In this document: positions 8,584-17,755 of the stretch, piece after piece
Layout: every line of letters begins with the position of its first letter
Position numbering within the stretch: the first letter of the stretch is position 1
Assembly: GCA_019636735.1 (NCBI GenBank)
Contig: JAHBWY010000006.1
Location: 124,001 to 188,000, forward strand
Length of the DNA stretch: 64,000 bases
Source: Phycisphaeraceae bacterium
GTDB lineage: Bacteria; Planctomycetota; Phycisphaerae; Phycisphaerales; SM1A02
Reading direction: 5' to 3'
Translations under genes and position numbers: made by a program
Notes under the pieces: model-generated
Told to the model about the DNA's origin: nothing
Seen by the model: the letters and a program-made list of their open reading frames with translations, nothing else
Database searches by the model: none

Positions 8584-10647
8584 CTACGCGCTCTCCGACG
8601 CCCATGGGTCGCCGCCTGTTGCGCCTTCCTCCCAGGTCAGATCGATGCCATCATCAATCGGTGTGACCCCTTCGGGCAACGCTGAAAGAAATGCCCTTCC
8701 ATAGCGCTTGGTCACGATGCGCGGGTCAAGCACGACCACGCGCCCGGTGTCGGTGCTCGATCGAATGAGCCGACCGAAGCCCTGTCGGAAGCGAAGAACC
8801 GCTCGGGGAAGCTGATCATCCATGAAGGGCTGACCGCCGCGAGCCTCGATGAGTTCACGCCTCGCCTCGACCAACGGCTGATCTGGCGGATCAAAGGGCA
8901 GCTTGCAGATGATGACATTCCTCAGGGCGCGGCCCCGAACATCGATCCCCTGCCAGAAGCTCGCCGTGCCGAAGAGGACGCCTCGCTCACTCTCACGAAA
9001 GCGCCTGAGCAGCAGGCCTCGCGGAACACCGCGCCCCTGCACCAGGACCGAGTGGCCGTTGGAAACCAGTTCGTCTTCCAAGCGCCGCGCCACTGATTCA
9101 AGCATCGTGAAGCTGGTGAAGAGCACGAACGCGCCGCCATCGGTCGCCTGGAGATGGCGCCGAACCCTCGGCACAAGTGCGTCGACGAATCCTGGCGCAT
9201 CGGGTGACGGCATCGATGAGTCGACATGCAGGCGGACCTGCCGCGCGAAGTCGAAGGGGCTCCCGAGTTCGAGCGTCTCCGCATCGGTGCAGCCGAAGCG
9301 GGCGACGGCATGACTGAAGTCGCTGTGCCCGGTCGTGAGCGTGGCGCTCGTGAGCACGACCGAAATGTCGCGGCCGAAGAGATGCTCCGCGAGGATCGGC
9401 GCGGCATCGATGGCGGCGCAGCGCAGGCTCATTGAGCCGCGCCGGGTGCCCCGCCGCCGCGCCGAGGCACTGCGCTCCGCCCAGTAGACGCACCCGGGGA
9501 GCGATTGCGACGCAAGGATCTCAATCGACGAGGCCAGCTCGGTCGCCCGAACCGCATAGGCGTTCAGCTCGAACTGGTCCTCCTCATCAATCAGGTGTCC
9601 CTTCAGCAGGCGCAGCGATGCGGCAAGCCTGCCAAGCGCTTCCGCTGCGGGAGCGCCCTCTTCAAGCGTCGACCTCAGACGCGTGGCGCCATCGCTGTCG
9701 CCGATGTCCACCGCGACACCGTCGAAGAAGGCGCGAGATGCCTCGGCGGCATCGGAGACGCGCGTGAGCGCCTCGGCAATGATCGAATCCGCGCCGGGAT
9801 TCGCCTTCAGCGTCACGAGCACCCCGCGCTGCTGACCGGAGTGATGCAGCGTGCGAAGGAGATGCTCCACGCCTGCCTCGCTCACGCGCAGGCCGAAGTG
9901 TTCGGAGGCGACCATCTCCGCGTCGTGCGCCTCGTCGATGATGACATGGTCGTAGGCCGGCAGGAAGCTCGCGCCGCGCGATCGCATGGCCAGATCGGAG
10001 AAGAAGAGCGCATGGTTGCAGACAAGAAGGTCACCGTGCTCCATGCGACGCCGCGCCGCCTGATAGAAGCACTTCTCATAGGTGGGGCAGCGCCGCCCCA
10101 TGCAATTGTGCGCGTCGCTCTGGGCGAGCTCCCAGACGGAGGGCCGTGCGAGCTCTGGCAGTGTGCTGAGTGAACCATCGCGCGTTTCATAGGCCCACTG
10201 CTCGATCTGCTGGAGCGCGTGGCGCTCCTCTTCATCGGGAAAGAGACGATCGGCGCGCTTGCTCGCCAGTTGCAGGCGTCGCAACGAAAGGTAGTTGCCC
10301 CTTCCCTTGACGAGGACCGCACTGAACTCCTCGGGAATCACCGCGTTGAGAAGCGGAATGTCCTTCTCGATGAGCTGCTCCTGAAGGTTGATCGTGTGGG
10401 TGACGACCACCACGCGCTCTCCGGAGCGAACGATGCGCTCGATGGCGGGAATGAGATAGGCGAAGCTCTTGCCGACGCCGGTGCCCGCTTCGACGAGCAG
10501 ACGCCCGCGCTTCGCCATGCACTCGCGGACCGCCGCGGCCATCGCCATCTGCTGAGGTCGAACCTCGAATCCCTCAAGTCGACGCGCGACCGCGCCCGCT
10601 TCAGAAAGCAGCGCTTCCGCGGTGACCATGGGTGCGCTCTCAGCCAC
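8584..10647 (-). CDS. dinG: DinG/XPD-type ATP-dependent DNA helicase
   Basis: 687 residues if the GTG at 10647 is used. This start is favoured because GGGAGGGAG lies about 6 bases upstream and it overlaps the rsmG stop by 8 bases; an ATG at 10629 is the alternative. The protein has the Walker A segment VEAGTGVGKSFAYLIPA, a Walker B DEAH box (IIDEAHDAE), and a cysteine cluster CMGRRCPTYEKC followed by a later Cys in LLVCNH. Such a cluster in XPD/DinG helicases binds a 4Fe-4S centre. C-terminal helicase motifs are visible in QGFGRLIRSSTDTG. The family unwinds 5' to 3' and resolves R-loops or damaged replication intermediates. It is probably cotranscribed with rsmG. Confidence 0.93.
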   Translation of the reverse strand: MAESAPMVTAEALLSEAGAVARRLEGFEVRPQQMAMAAAVRECMAKRGRLLVEAGTGVGKSFAYLIPAIERIVRSGERVVVVTHTINLQEQLIEKDIPLLNAVIPEEFSAVLVKGRGNYLSLRRLQLASKRADRLFPDEEERHALQQIEQWAYETRDGSLSTLPELARPSVWELAQSDAHNCMGRRCPTYEKCFYQAARRRMEHGDLLVCNHALFFSDLAMRSRGASFLPAYDHVIIDEAHDAEMVASEHFGLRVSEAGVEHLLRTLHHSGQQRGVLVTLKANPGADSIIAEALTRVSDAAEASRAFFDGVAVDIGDSDGATRLRSTLEEGAPAAEALGRLAASLRLLKGHLIDEEDQFELNAYAVRATELASSIEILASQSLPGCVYWAERSASARRRGTRRGSMSLRCAAIDAAPILAEHLFGRDISVVLTSATLTTGHSDFSHAVARFGCTDAETLELGSPFDFARQVRLHVDSSMPSPDAPGFVDALVPRVRRHLQATDGGAFVLFTSFTMLESVARRLEDELVSNGHSVLVQGRGVPRGLLLRRFRESERGVLFGTASFWQGIDVRGRALRNVIICKLPFDPPDQPLVEARRELIEARGGQPFMDDQLPRAVLRFRQGFGRLIRSSTDTGRVVVLDPRIVTKRYGRAFLSALPEGVTPIDDGIDLTWEEGATGGDPWASESA

Positions 10648-11509
10648 GCGCTCTCCCTCCCGGAGGCCGTCGACCACGCGGGGCCTTCGCCCGGGGCGCA
10701 GCGTGCCCACGGCGCTCGATCGATGGAGCCTTCGCGGGTGATGACGCGGAGCGCGGTGCCCGGCGTCCGGGCCCCAGCAGCGGCCGGCGGGCCGGTTCAC
10801 CGGGCAGTCGCGGAAAGGTGCGCGGCGTGCGCGCATTCTTGGAGAGCCGCACGAGCGTGCCCGTCGGAGTCTGGCGAAGCTCGGCGACCGCGCCTCCGAG
10901 GTGCCCGATGACGAAGCGCGCCTCCTCCACTTCCGCCTCGGCGCGCTCGCCCTTGATGTAGATCGCCATGCCACCCGGGCGAACAAATGGCAGCGTCAAC
11001 TCGACCAGCACCGGCATCGCGCCCACGGCCCGGCTCACGACGACATCGTGCTGCTCGCGATGGCGGCCCCGGTCATGCGCCGCCGTCTCGGCGCGCTGCG
11101 CGTCGACTGACACACCCTCGAGCCGCAGCGCCTCAACGGCCCGCCGAAGGAACGCGGCCTTCTTGGCCGTCGTCTCGAGCAGCGTCACGGTGCTGCCCGG
11201 CGCGATCGATGCGAGCGCCACCGCCATGGGAATGCCGGGGAGTCCACCGCCGCTTCCGACATCGAGCACCTTCAATGGCCCGCCCACTTCCTCGGCGAGC
11301 GACGCAAGCCATGGCACCGGTGTCAGACTGTCGAAGATGTGGCGCATCCACGCCTGTTCAACGGGCACGCGCGTGAGGTTCATCACCTCGTTCTCGCGAT
11401 AGAGAAGCGCGAGATAGTCGCCGAGTCGGGCTCGATCGCCCGAGTCGAGTTCCACGCCAAGTTCGGCGAGGGCACCTTCGAAGGCCTGGTCCGGCGGCTG
11501 CATGGGCAT
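10640..11509 (-). CDS. rsmG: 16S rRNA (guanine-527-N7)-methyltransferase
   Basis: 289 residues. The class I methyltransferase SAM-binding motif LDVGSGGGLPGIP is present, followed by TLLETTAKKAAFLRRAVEAL and DVVVSRAVGAMPVL, all typical of RsmG (GidB), which methylates G527 of 16S rRNA. Catalytic homology ends by about residue 230. The remaining 60 residues are an Arg/Pro-rich, probably disordered tail not found in typical RsmG (about 210 residues). The DNA of this tail also carries the ribosome binding site and start of dinG. It lies downstream of rodA on the same strand, so it probably belongs to the PBP2-rodA-rsmG-dinG transcript. Confidence 0.92.
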   Translation of the reverse strand: MPMQPPDQAFEGALAELGVELDSGDRARLGDYLALLYRENEVMNLTRVPVEQAWMRHIFDSLTPVPWLASLAEEVGGPLKVLDVGSGGGLPGIPMAVALASIAPGSTVTLLETTAKKAAFLRRAVEALRLEGVSVDAQRAETAAHDRGRHREQHDVVVSRAVGAMPVLVELTLPFVRPGGMAIYIKGERAEAEVEEARFVIGHLGGAVAELRQTPTGTLVRLSKNARTPRTFPRLPGEPARRPLLGPGRRAPRSASSPAKAPSIERRGHAAPRAKAPRGRRPPGGRARG

Positions 11510-11539
11510 CTGGCGGAGAGAGGATACGCCGCCCCAGGC

Positions 11540-12760
11540 TCACGCCTCGCGGAACTCGAAGCTCGGGCGCTCGAAGTACCTCGGGCGCTGCAATCCCACC
11601 GAGAGAATCAGCCCGACCAGCATCCATGAGGCGACCATGCTGCTTCCCCCGTAGCTCACGAAGGGCAGCGTCATGCCAGTGATCGGAAGGAGTCCGACGG
11701 TCATTCCGATGTTGATCGTCGATTGCGTCGCCATGAGCGCCACCGCGCTCACCACGACCAATCGTCCGAAGGGGTCGCGTGACATCGCCGCCGTCCAGAG
11801 TCCCGCTGCAACGAAGAGAATCACCGCACATGCCACGAGCGCACCGCCAACTGCACCCCAGCGGCAGACGATCACCGCGAAGATCATGTCGTTGTGCTCT
11901 TCGGGCAGCGCGTTGTGGATGATCAGCGCGCGGGCGTGGTCCTGCCCAACGCCCCAGGCGCCACCGGCGCCCGCGACCGTCATCGCGCGATCGGCCTGGA
12001 AGCCGATGTCCTGCGCGAAACGATCATCGCCCCGGATCTGCGCCACCATTGCATCAATGCGCTCGCGCTGGTGCGGCCTGAGGAAGGGATAGGTGAGCGG
12101 CGCCGCAATGGCGCACGCCAGGAGGATTCCCGCAACATGGCGCTTCTTCGCTCCTGCGGCGAGAATGACTGCAAAGAGCGCGGGGACGAAGAGAAGTGTC
12201 GTTCCGAGATCGGGCTCGATGAGAATCAGGATCGCGGGCACGAGCGTGATGAGAAACGGCACGAAAAGCCCCGGCAGTCGTCGATGCTCATCACCGCGCC
12301 GGAGCCAATCGGCCATGACCAGGCACCACGCGAACTTTGCAAGTTCGCTCGGCTGAAGATCGGTGAACCCCAGACTGATCCAACGGCGCGATCCGTTGCG
12401 CGGGCGGACGATCCATTCGGGGATCCCGGGAAGCATCACGAAGACGAGCAGGACGATCGCCACCGCGAGCGCCAACCAGGCACCCCGGCGAAGCCAGCGC
12501 TCGGGAAGCACCGTCACGCCAAGCAACGCGATGAGGCCGACTGCCATGAAGAGCGCCTGCCGCGCGGAGCGCCCGGGATCGGTCGTGCCGATCGCCTCCA
12601 CGCCGATCACGCTCAGGAAGAGCGCCGCGATCACCACCAGCCACGCGGGGGTGAGCCAGTTGACGCGCCCCCGTCCAAGGCCGCGCGCATGGCGGGCGGC
12701 TGGCGCCACGCCGAACGCTCTCGATGGCAGCGACGGAACAGGCAGCGCCTGTGAACTCAC
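11540..12760 (-). CDS. rodA: Rod-shape SEDS peptidoglycan polymerase RodA
   Basis: 406 residues with about ten transmembrane helices. SEDS family landmarks include RWISLGFTDLQPSELAKF, LIEPDLGTTLLFVP (with the catalytic-region Asp), and GMTLPFVSYGGSSMVASW near the C-terminus. RodA polymerises lipid II glycan strands during elongation and works with a class B transpeptidase. The start codon overlaps the stop of the PBP2 gene by 4 bases (12757-12760), so the pair is translationally coupled, which separates it from the division paralogue FtsW. The first 30 residues are an Ala/Arg-rich cytoplasmic lead. It is a core component of an elongasome. Confidence 0.95.
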   Translation of the reverse strand: MSSQALPVPSLPSRAFGVAPAARHARGLGRGRVNWLTPAWLVVIAALFLSVIGVEAIGTTDPGRSARQALFMAVGLIALLGVTVLPERWLRRGAWLALAVAIVLLVFVMLPGIPEWIVRPRNGSRRWISLGFTDLQPSELAKFAWCLVMADWLRRGDEHRRLPGLFVPFLITLVPAILILIEPDLGTTLLFVPALFAVILAAGAKKRHVAGILLACAIAAPLTYPFLRPHQRERIDAMVAQIRGDDRFAQDIGFQADRAMTVAGAGGAWGVGQDHARALIIHNALPEEHNDMIFAVIVCRWGAVGGALVACAVILFVAAGLWTAAMSRDPFGRLVVVSAVALMATQSTINIGMTVGLLPITGMTLPFVSYGGSSMVASWMLVGLILSVGLQRPRYFERPSFEFREA

Positions 12761-15138
12761 TGGCGCGGCCTCCGGTCGGAGCGCCGCGGCGAGTCGGCTT
12801 CGAGATACCCCTCCTCAACGAGCGCGCGAATGACCTGCGCGGCGACCGGCCCGGCAACCTTGCCGCCCGAGCCGCCATACTCAACGAGAACGGCCATCGC
12901 ATACCGCGGCCGATCGCGGCTTCGATCGCCGACAAGCCCCGCGAACCACGCATGATCGAGCCCCGAGATCGTGCGATCGACGGTGCCGTCACCATCGATG
13001 TCGAGGCGCAAGGGCGGCGCTTGCGCCGTCCCCGTCTTGCCGTAGACACGCACCCCCGGGGTGTCGAAGATCGGCTCACGCGCCTCGCCGAACTGAAGAT
13101 GATGGGCCGTACCGTAGGACGCTTCGACCGCGCGACGAAGGCCATCGATCATCTGCGCTACGGCGCGCGGCGGAAAGTCCATCGCCTCACCGGGCGCCTC
13201 GTGCGGCCGCGACGCCTCGATCGCCTCGCGCGGCGCTCGAATGAGCGTCGCATCGCGCCGGACACCCTCGCGTGCGATGGTGGCGTACGCATTCGCCGCC
13301 TGAAGCGGCGTCCATGCGATGGGCCCCTGCCCGATGCCGAGGATGATCGGCGTCAGCGCATCGCGTCGCTCACGCATGGAGGAGACCATCGCCTCGGTGG
13401 GGAGCGAACCTCCCGACTCACCGATCATGCGCGTCGAGCCGTCGGTCCCAGTCACCTCGCGCAGCAGCCCGATCCCCAACGGTGCCCCAAGACCGAAGCG
13501 CCGCATCCACGCGGTGAAGCGCTCCGGTCCAAGGCGCTGCGCCAAGGTGTAGAAGTAGATGTTGCAGCTTCGCGCAAGCGCCTCGGCGGCGGTGAGTGCT
13601 CCGCCGGTTCGCGCCGTGTGAGACCCCATGCCGTAGCGCGGCCGGAAGATCCAGCAGCGCGCCACCTGCGGATTGTCGGGAAAGAAGTGGCCGTGGCAGG
13701 CCACGGTTCCGTCGATCGGGAAGGCGCCCTCGGCGGTGGCGGCGAGGTAGACGAGCGGCTTCAGGATGCTGCCAGGTGAGTAGATGCCATCGATCGCGCG
13801 GTGGATTCCGGGAGCAAGTCGCTCTCGCTCTCCCGGAGGTAGTGACGCCGCGAGACTCGGTGGCGGCCACGACGCGGCAACGAGAATCTCGCCGAGGTCG
13901 ACATCGATCACGACGACGGCGGAGGCGAGCGGCGTTCCCTCGGCAAATCCCGTTGAGCGCGACTCATCTTCGCCAGCACCCGCGTCATGCCAGGGGTGCC
14001 GCGTCGTGAGCCCGACCGCCGGGTCAAGCAGCGCCTCGACGCGCGCCTGGAGAGCGATATCGAGCGTGAGCTGAAGGTCGCGCCCGGGCTCGGCATCGCT
14101 CCGCTCCTCCGCGCCGCTGTCGAGGCGCGTGGTGACGCGCCCGCGAAGGCCGCGCAGCACCTCTTCCTGCGTGCGCTCGACCCCCGAGTGACCGATCAGA
14201 TCACTGCCCGGTCGATAGCCACCGAGGTCCTCCTGTCCATCGGGACGCATGAAGGGGCGCCGTTCGAGGTCCTCGCGCCAGGTCTCCGTGCGGCAGCGCC
14301 CCACGATGTGCTCGGCCACACCATCGACGGTGACCGACACGGGCCTCGCGCTCCTGAGCGGCGACGGGAAGGTGCTGCGATCGACCTCGATGGTCGCGGT
14401 TCGCCGGGGATAGACGCGTCGCACGCTGTCGGTGACGGTCACGATGCCAGGCACTGCGTCCGCCAATCGGCGCAAGGCGAAAGCAGTGCTGTCGCTCACC
14501 TCGGGAATCACCTCGTGCGCGCGGCGCTCTTCGTTGATCGGATCGGCACGAAAGGTCTCGAGCGCCCCGTCGCCGTAGCGCGCCACCCACGCGCGCTGTT
14601 GCCGCTCGCGCACGACGGCGGCGCGACGGGTGACCTCCTCGTAGACACGATCGAGCCGGGCATCGAGTTCCTCGCGCGGCAGGCCGGTCGTTCGGCAGAC
14701 TTCGTCGAGCACCTCATCGAACTGCCGCTGAGCGAGCGGCTCGAAGCGCTCGGCCGCCGCCTCGCGCCCGCGTCGAGTGAGCGACGACCATGTCGCCGCA
14801 CCAAGTTCGCGCCGCGCGAGGCGTCTCGCCTCGCTCCGCACCCATCGACCGTCGATTGCCGCGAACTCGATCGCGACGCCGTAGGCGGGCACATCCTCGG
14901 CGAGCACGCGCCCCTGTCGATCGGTGATGCGACCGCGCACGGTCGGCAGGAGCTTCGTGCGCCCCAGCCTCGACTCCGCTTCGGCCAGCCGCTCCTGCCC
15001 CTCGGAGATCGTGAGACTCCAGATCCTCGCGCCGATCGCGGTGAACGCCAGCGCCACGATCACGCCGATCGCCACCAGGCGACGGTGAAACATGCCGAAA
15101 CGGAAGAGCGAGGAAGAGGGGTCGAAACCGCGGTGCAC
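12757..15138 (-). CDS. mrdA: Penicillin-binding protein 2 (class B transpeptidase, elongation)
   Basis: 793 residues, long for PBP2 (usually about 600-650). There is an N-terminal cytoplasmic lead, one transmembrane helix at about residues 20-38, then a pedestal domain, then the transpeptidase domain. The active-site motifs are visible: S457-I-L-K460 (SxxK), S524-C-N (SxN) and K701-T-G (KTG in YGKTGTAQAPP). It crosslinks peptidoglycan with RodA, whose gene overlaps its stop. The extra length lies mainly between the membrane helix and the SxxK motif, including charged stretches (EERSDAEPGRDLQ). It is the first gene of a minus-strand run. The neighbouring + strand gene is ychF. Confidence 0.95.
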   Translation of the reverse strand: MHRGFDPSSSLFRFGMFHRRLVAIGVIVALAFTAIGARIWSLTISEGQERLAEAESRLGRTKLLPTVRGRITDRQGRVLAEDVPAYGVAIEFAAIDGRWVRSEARRLARRELGAATWSSLTRRGREAAAERFEPLAQRQFDEVLDEVCRTTGLPREELDARLDRVYEEVTRRAAVVRERQQRAWVARYGDGALETFRADPINEERRAHEVIPEVSDSTAFALRRLADAVPGIVTVTDSVRRVYPRRTATIEVDRSTFPSPLRSARPVSVTVDGVAEHIVGRCRTETWREDLERRPFMRPDGQEDLGGYRPGSDLIGHSGVERTQEEVLRGLRGRVTTRLDSGAEERSDAEPGRDLQLTLDIALQARVEALLDPAVGLTTRHPWHDAGAGEDESRSTGFAEGTPLASAVVVIDVDLGEILVAASWPPPSLAASLPPGERERLAPGIHRAIDGIYSPGSILKPLVYLAATAEGAFPIDGTVACHGHFFPDNPQVARCWIFRPRYGMGSHTARTGGALTAAEALARSCNIYFYTLAQRLGPERFTAWMRRFGLGAPLGIGLLREVTGTDGSTRMIGESGGSLPTEAMVSSMRERRDALTPIILGIGQGPIAWTPLQAANAYATIAREGVRRDATLIRAPREAIEASRPHEAPGEAMDFPPRAVAQMIDGLRRAVEASYGTAHHLQFGEAREPIFDTPGVRVYGKTGTAQAPPLRLDIDGDGTVDRTISGLDHAWFAGLVGDRSRDRPRYAMAVLVEYGGSGGKVAGPVAAQVIRALVEEGYLEADSPRRSDRRPRQ

Positions 15139-15301
15139 AGGTGATTGAAGCGTATCGGTCGAACCTCATCGGCGGCTACACGCGGAACGCCCTTCCCTTC
15201 GTTACCCTGTCGGCCCCCTGCGCCAGGCTCGGGCTCGTCGGCCGCAGGGTGTTTGGCGGTGACGAGGACGAGCGGTTGACCACACCTCCCCGGAACGACT
15301 C

Positions 15302-16390
15302 ATGGAATGCGGCATCGTCGGACTTCCCAATGTCGGCAAGAGCACTCTCTTCAATGCGCTGACGGCGGCGAAGATCGAGGCGGCCAACTACCCCTTCTGC
15401 ACCATCGAGCCCAATGTCGGCGTCGTGCCGGTGCCTGATGCGCGCCTCGGCGTGCTCCAGCGCTACATCACCACGCAGAAGGTGATTCCCGCGTCGGTGC
15501 GCCTCGTGGATATCGCCGGCCTCGTGCGCGGTGCGAGTGAAGGCGCCGGCCTCGGGAACAAGTTCCTCAGCCACATTCGAGAGGTCGATGCGATTCTGCA
15601 TGTCGTCCGCTGCTTCGAGGACCCCGATGTCACCCATGTCGACGGCTCGCCCGACCCGGTGCGAGACGCCGAGACGATCGACACCGAGCTGATGGTCGCC
15701 GATCTCCAGGTCGTTGACGGCATCCTTGAGAGGAACCGCCGCATTGCCCGGAGCGGTGACAAGGAGGCGATCGCAAAGGTCTCTCTTCTCGAGAAGGCGC
15801 GCACGGAACTTGACGCCGGGCGACCGCTCCGGCGCGGCTCATGGACTCCCGAGGAACTCAAGCTCCTCCGCGAGTTCGGGTTGATCAGTGCGAAGCCCGT
15901 GCTCTTCATCGCCAATGTCGACGAGGACGATCTGCACGGGACGGGTGCACTTGCGACGCGCCTTCGCCAGGCGGCCGAAGCGGCGGGCGCCCGCGTGGTC
16001 CCCGTCTGCGCGAAGATCGAGGCGGAACTCGCGGAGCTCTCCGAGAGCGATCGCGCGGAACTGCTCGAGAGCCTCGGCATGAAGGAGCCGGCGCTCGCCT
16101 CCGTGGCGCGTGCGGCCTACGAACTGCTCGGGCTTCAGAGCTACTTCACTGCGGGTCCGAAGGAGATTCGTGCCTGGACCATTCACAAGGGTGACACCGC
16201 GCCGCAGGCTGCGGGTGTCATTCACACCGACTTCGAGAAGGGCTTCATCCGTGCCGAGTGCTACGGCGTGAAGGACCTCGAGGAGCATGGCAGTGAGAAG
16301 GCGATCCGCGACGCCGGACGCCTCCGCAGCGAAGGGCGCAACTACATCATGCAGGATGGCGATGTGGTGCACTTCCTCTTCAATGTGTAG
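15302..16390 (+). CDS. ychF: YchF/Obg-family ATPase
   Basis: 362 residues, the usual length for YchF (about 363). The P-loop is [15 protein letters not shown] at the very N-terminus, followed by the switch region [20 protein letters not shown], which is diagnostic of this subfamily. The C-terminal TGS domain ends with [16 protein letters not shown]. YchF prefers ATP over GTP, binds ribosomes and is involved in stress and redox responses in the bacteria where it has been studied. It stands alone on the plus strand between two minus-strand envelope gene runs. The stop codon falls inside the first copy of a 14-nt tandem repeat. Confidence 0.97.
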   Translation: MECGIVGLPNVGKSTLFNALTAAKIEAANYPFCTIEPNVGVVPVPDARLGVLQRYITTQKVIPASVRLVDIAGLVRGASEGAGLGNKFLSHIREVDAILHVVRCFEDPDVTHVDGSPDPVRDAETIDTELMVADLQVVDGILERNRRIARSGDKEAIAKVSLLEKARTELDAGRPLRRGSWTPEELKLLREFGLISAKPVLFIANVDEDDLHGTGALATRLRQAAEAAGARVVPVCAKIEAELAELSESDRAELLESLGMKEPALASVARAAYELLGLQSYFTAGPKEIRAWTIHKGDTAPQAAGVIHTDFEKGFIRAECYGVKDLEEHGSEKAIRDAGRLRSEGRNYIMQDGDVVHFLFNV

Positions 16391-16428
16391 CGGTTGAGGC
16401 GTAGCGGTTGATGTGTCGCGGTTGAGCA
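16387..16428 (+). repeat. Three copies of a 14-nt tandem repeat at the ychF stop
   Basis: Consecutive units 16387-16400, 16401-16414 and 16415-16428 share GTAGCGGTTGA or GTCGCGGTTGA followed by three variable bases. The first unit contains the ychF stop codon (TAG, 16388-16390). Because 14 is not a multiple of 3, the repeat is not a coding extension. It probably arose by slippage. Confidence 0.75.
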
Positions 16429-16435
16429 CGGCCAC

Positions 16436-16453
16436 GGCGGCGGTGCCGCCGCC
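16436..16453. terminator. Possible bidirectional terminator hairpin between ychF and mraY
   Basis: GGCGGCGG and CCGCCGCC form an 8-bp GC-only stem around a central TG, between the convergent ychF and mraY genes. There is no T-run on either side, so intrinsic termination is uncertain. The placement argues for a role in stopping or protecting 3' ends. Confidence 0.4.
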
Positions 16454-16555
16454 CGTGTTACATCGCCCAGGCCTGATCGACTTGGAGGACCGGCGCGACA
16501 TTCCCGCCCCCGGCTACTCGTCGTCGCGATGGCCCGACCACGCGCCGCGCCGCCG

Positions 16556-17755
16556 TCAGCGCACCTTCAGGCTGGCAAGCGCAATCATCGTCAGCATGAC
16601 GCTGACGAGCCAGAAGCGGGTCACGACCTGCGTCTCGGTCCATCCGACGAGCTGGAAGTGATGATGGATGGGTGAGCAGCGGAAGAGTCGACGCCCCTCG
16701 CCGAACATGCGGCGCGTGCTCTTGAACCAAGTGACCTGGAGCATCACGCTCATCGCTTCCGCGAAGCAGATGCCCGCGATGAGAATCAGCAGGATCTCCT
16801 GCCTGATCGCGACCGCCATCGTCGCGAGCACACCGCCCATCGCGAGGCTGCCGGTGTCACCCATGAAGACGCTCGCCGGGGCGCAGTTGAACCAGAGGAA
16901 GCCGAGTGTCGCGCCGGCCATCGCCCCCGCCATCACCATGAGCTCGGCGGTGCCCGGCACATAGGGCAGGTTCAGCGTGTAGGCATGGCTCTGCGAACCG
17001 GCGATCAGGCAGAGAAGCATCATGGCGAAGCTCGCCACCAGAATGACCCCGCCCGCGAGACCATCCATGCCATCGGTGATGTTCACCGCGTTCGAGGTGT
17101 ACGCAATGAAGAGCGTGCCGATGAGGAGAAAGAGCGGCAGCGACAGCACCAGCACGCCCGGCTCAAGCGGAAGCGCCTGAAGGAACTGCTCGGCCGCCGT
17201 CGGCGGATGCGTGCGCTGGAATGGAAGGTTGAGCACATGGCCGTCAGGCAGCATGCTCGCGTGGTAGATGAACCACGAAGCAATCAGGCCGATGCCGAGT
17301 TGAAAAAGCAGCTTCTCCCACGCCAGCAGGCCGTCACGCGCACCTTCGGCCCGTCGCGCCGCGGTCAACTTGAGCCAATCATCGAAGCCGCCGACCACGG
17401 CCAGCCAGATGAGCACGGCGAGGGTGACATGGATGTAGCGGTTGTGGACGACATCGGCGAAGAGCAGCGTCGTCAGCAGCACCGAGCCGCAGATGAGGAG
17501 GCCGCCCATCGTCGGCGTCCCCTTCTTCTGCTTCATGAGCTCATTGAGATCGGAGCGATGAAACTCGGGGTTGTCACCGATCTTGAGGCGCCGCAATCGC
17601 TCGATGACCCGAGGTCCCGCGAGCATGACGGCGGCAAAACTGAAGATGACCGCGGCGAAGGCGCGGAACTCCAGTTGCATCATCAGCCGCACCACGGCCG
17701 AGAGCCCCCACGACTGGAGGGTCTCCTGAAGCAGCTCAACGACGCGCGGAATCAT
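16556..17755 (-). CDS. mraY: Phospho-N-acetylmuramoyl-pentapeptide transferase
   Basis: 399 residues and about ten transmembrane helices. The ATG at 17755 overlaps the murF stop (ATGA), which decides the start over longer options. MraY transfers phospho-MurNAc-pentapeptide from UDP to undecaprenyl phosphate, making lipid I. Diagnostic stretches are KQKKGTPTMGGLLI, the Asp pair in VVGGFDDWLKL, VNITDGMDGLAGG, FMGDTGSLAMGG and the C-terminal SPIHHHFQLVGW. It is the last gene of the murE-murF-mraY group, all overlapping by 4 bases. The presence of this gene is direct evidence for lipid-linked peptidoglycan synthesis in this organism. Confidence 0.97.
   Translation of the reverse strand: MIPRVVELLQETLQSWGLSAVVRLMMQLEFRAFAAVIFSFAAVMLAGPRVIERLRRLKIGDNPEFHRSDLNELMKQKKGTPTMGGLLICGSVLLTTLLFADVVHNRYIHVTLAVLIWLAVVGGFDDWLKLTAARRAEGARDGLLAWEKLLFQLGIGLIASWFIYHASMLPDGHVLNLPFQRTHPPTAAEQFLQALPLEPGVLVLSLPLFLLIGTLFIAYTSNAVNITDGMDGLAGGVILVASFAMMLLCLIAGSQSHAYTLNLPYVPGTAELMVMAGAMAGATLGFLWFNCAPASVFMGDTGSLAMGGVLATMAVAIRQEILLILIAGICFAEAMSVMLQVTWFKSTRRMFGEGRRLFRCSPIHHHFQLVGWTETQVVTRFWLVSVMLTMIALASLKVR

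Noticed and set aside
12724-15144. Long plus-strand open frames antisense to PBP2
   Set aside because: Low-complexity Arg/His-rich translations without motifs; PBP2 on the minus strand has all three catalytic motifs in order.
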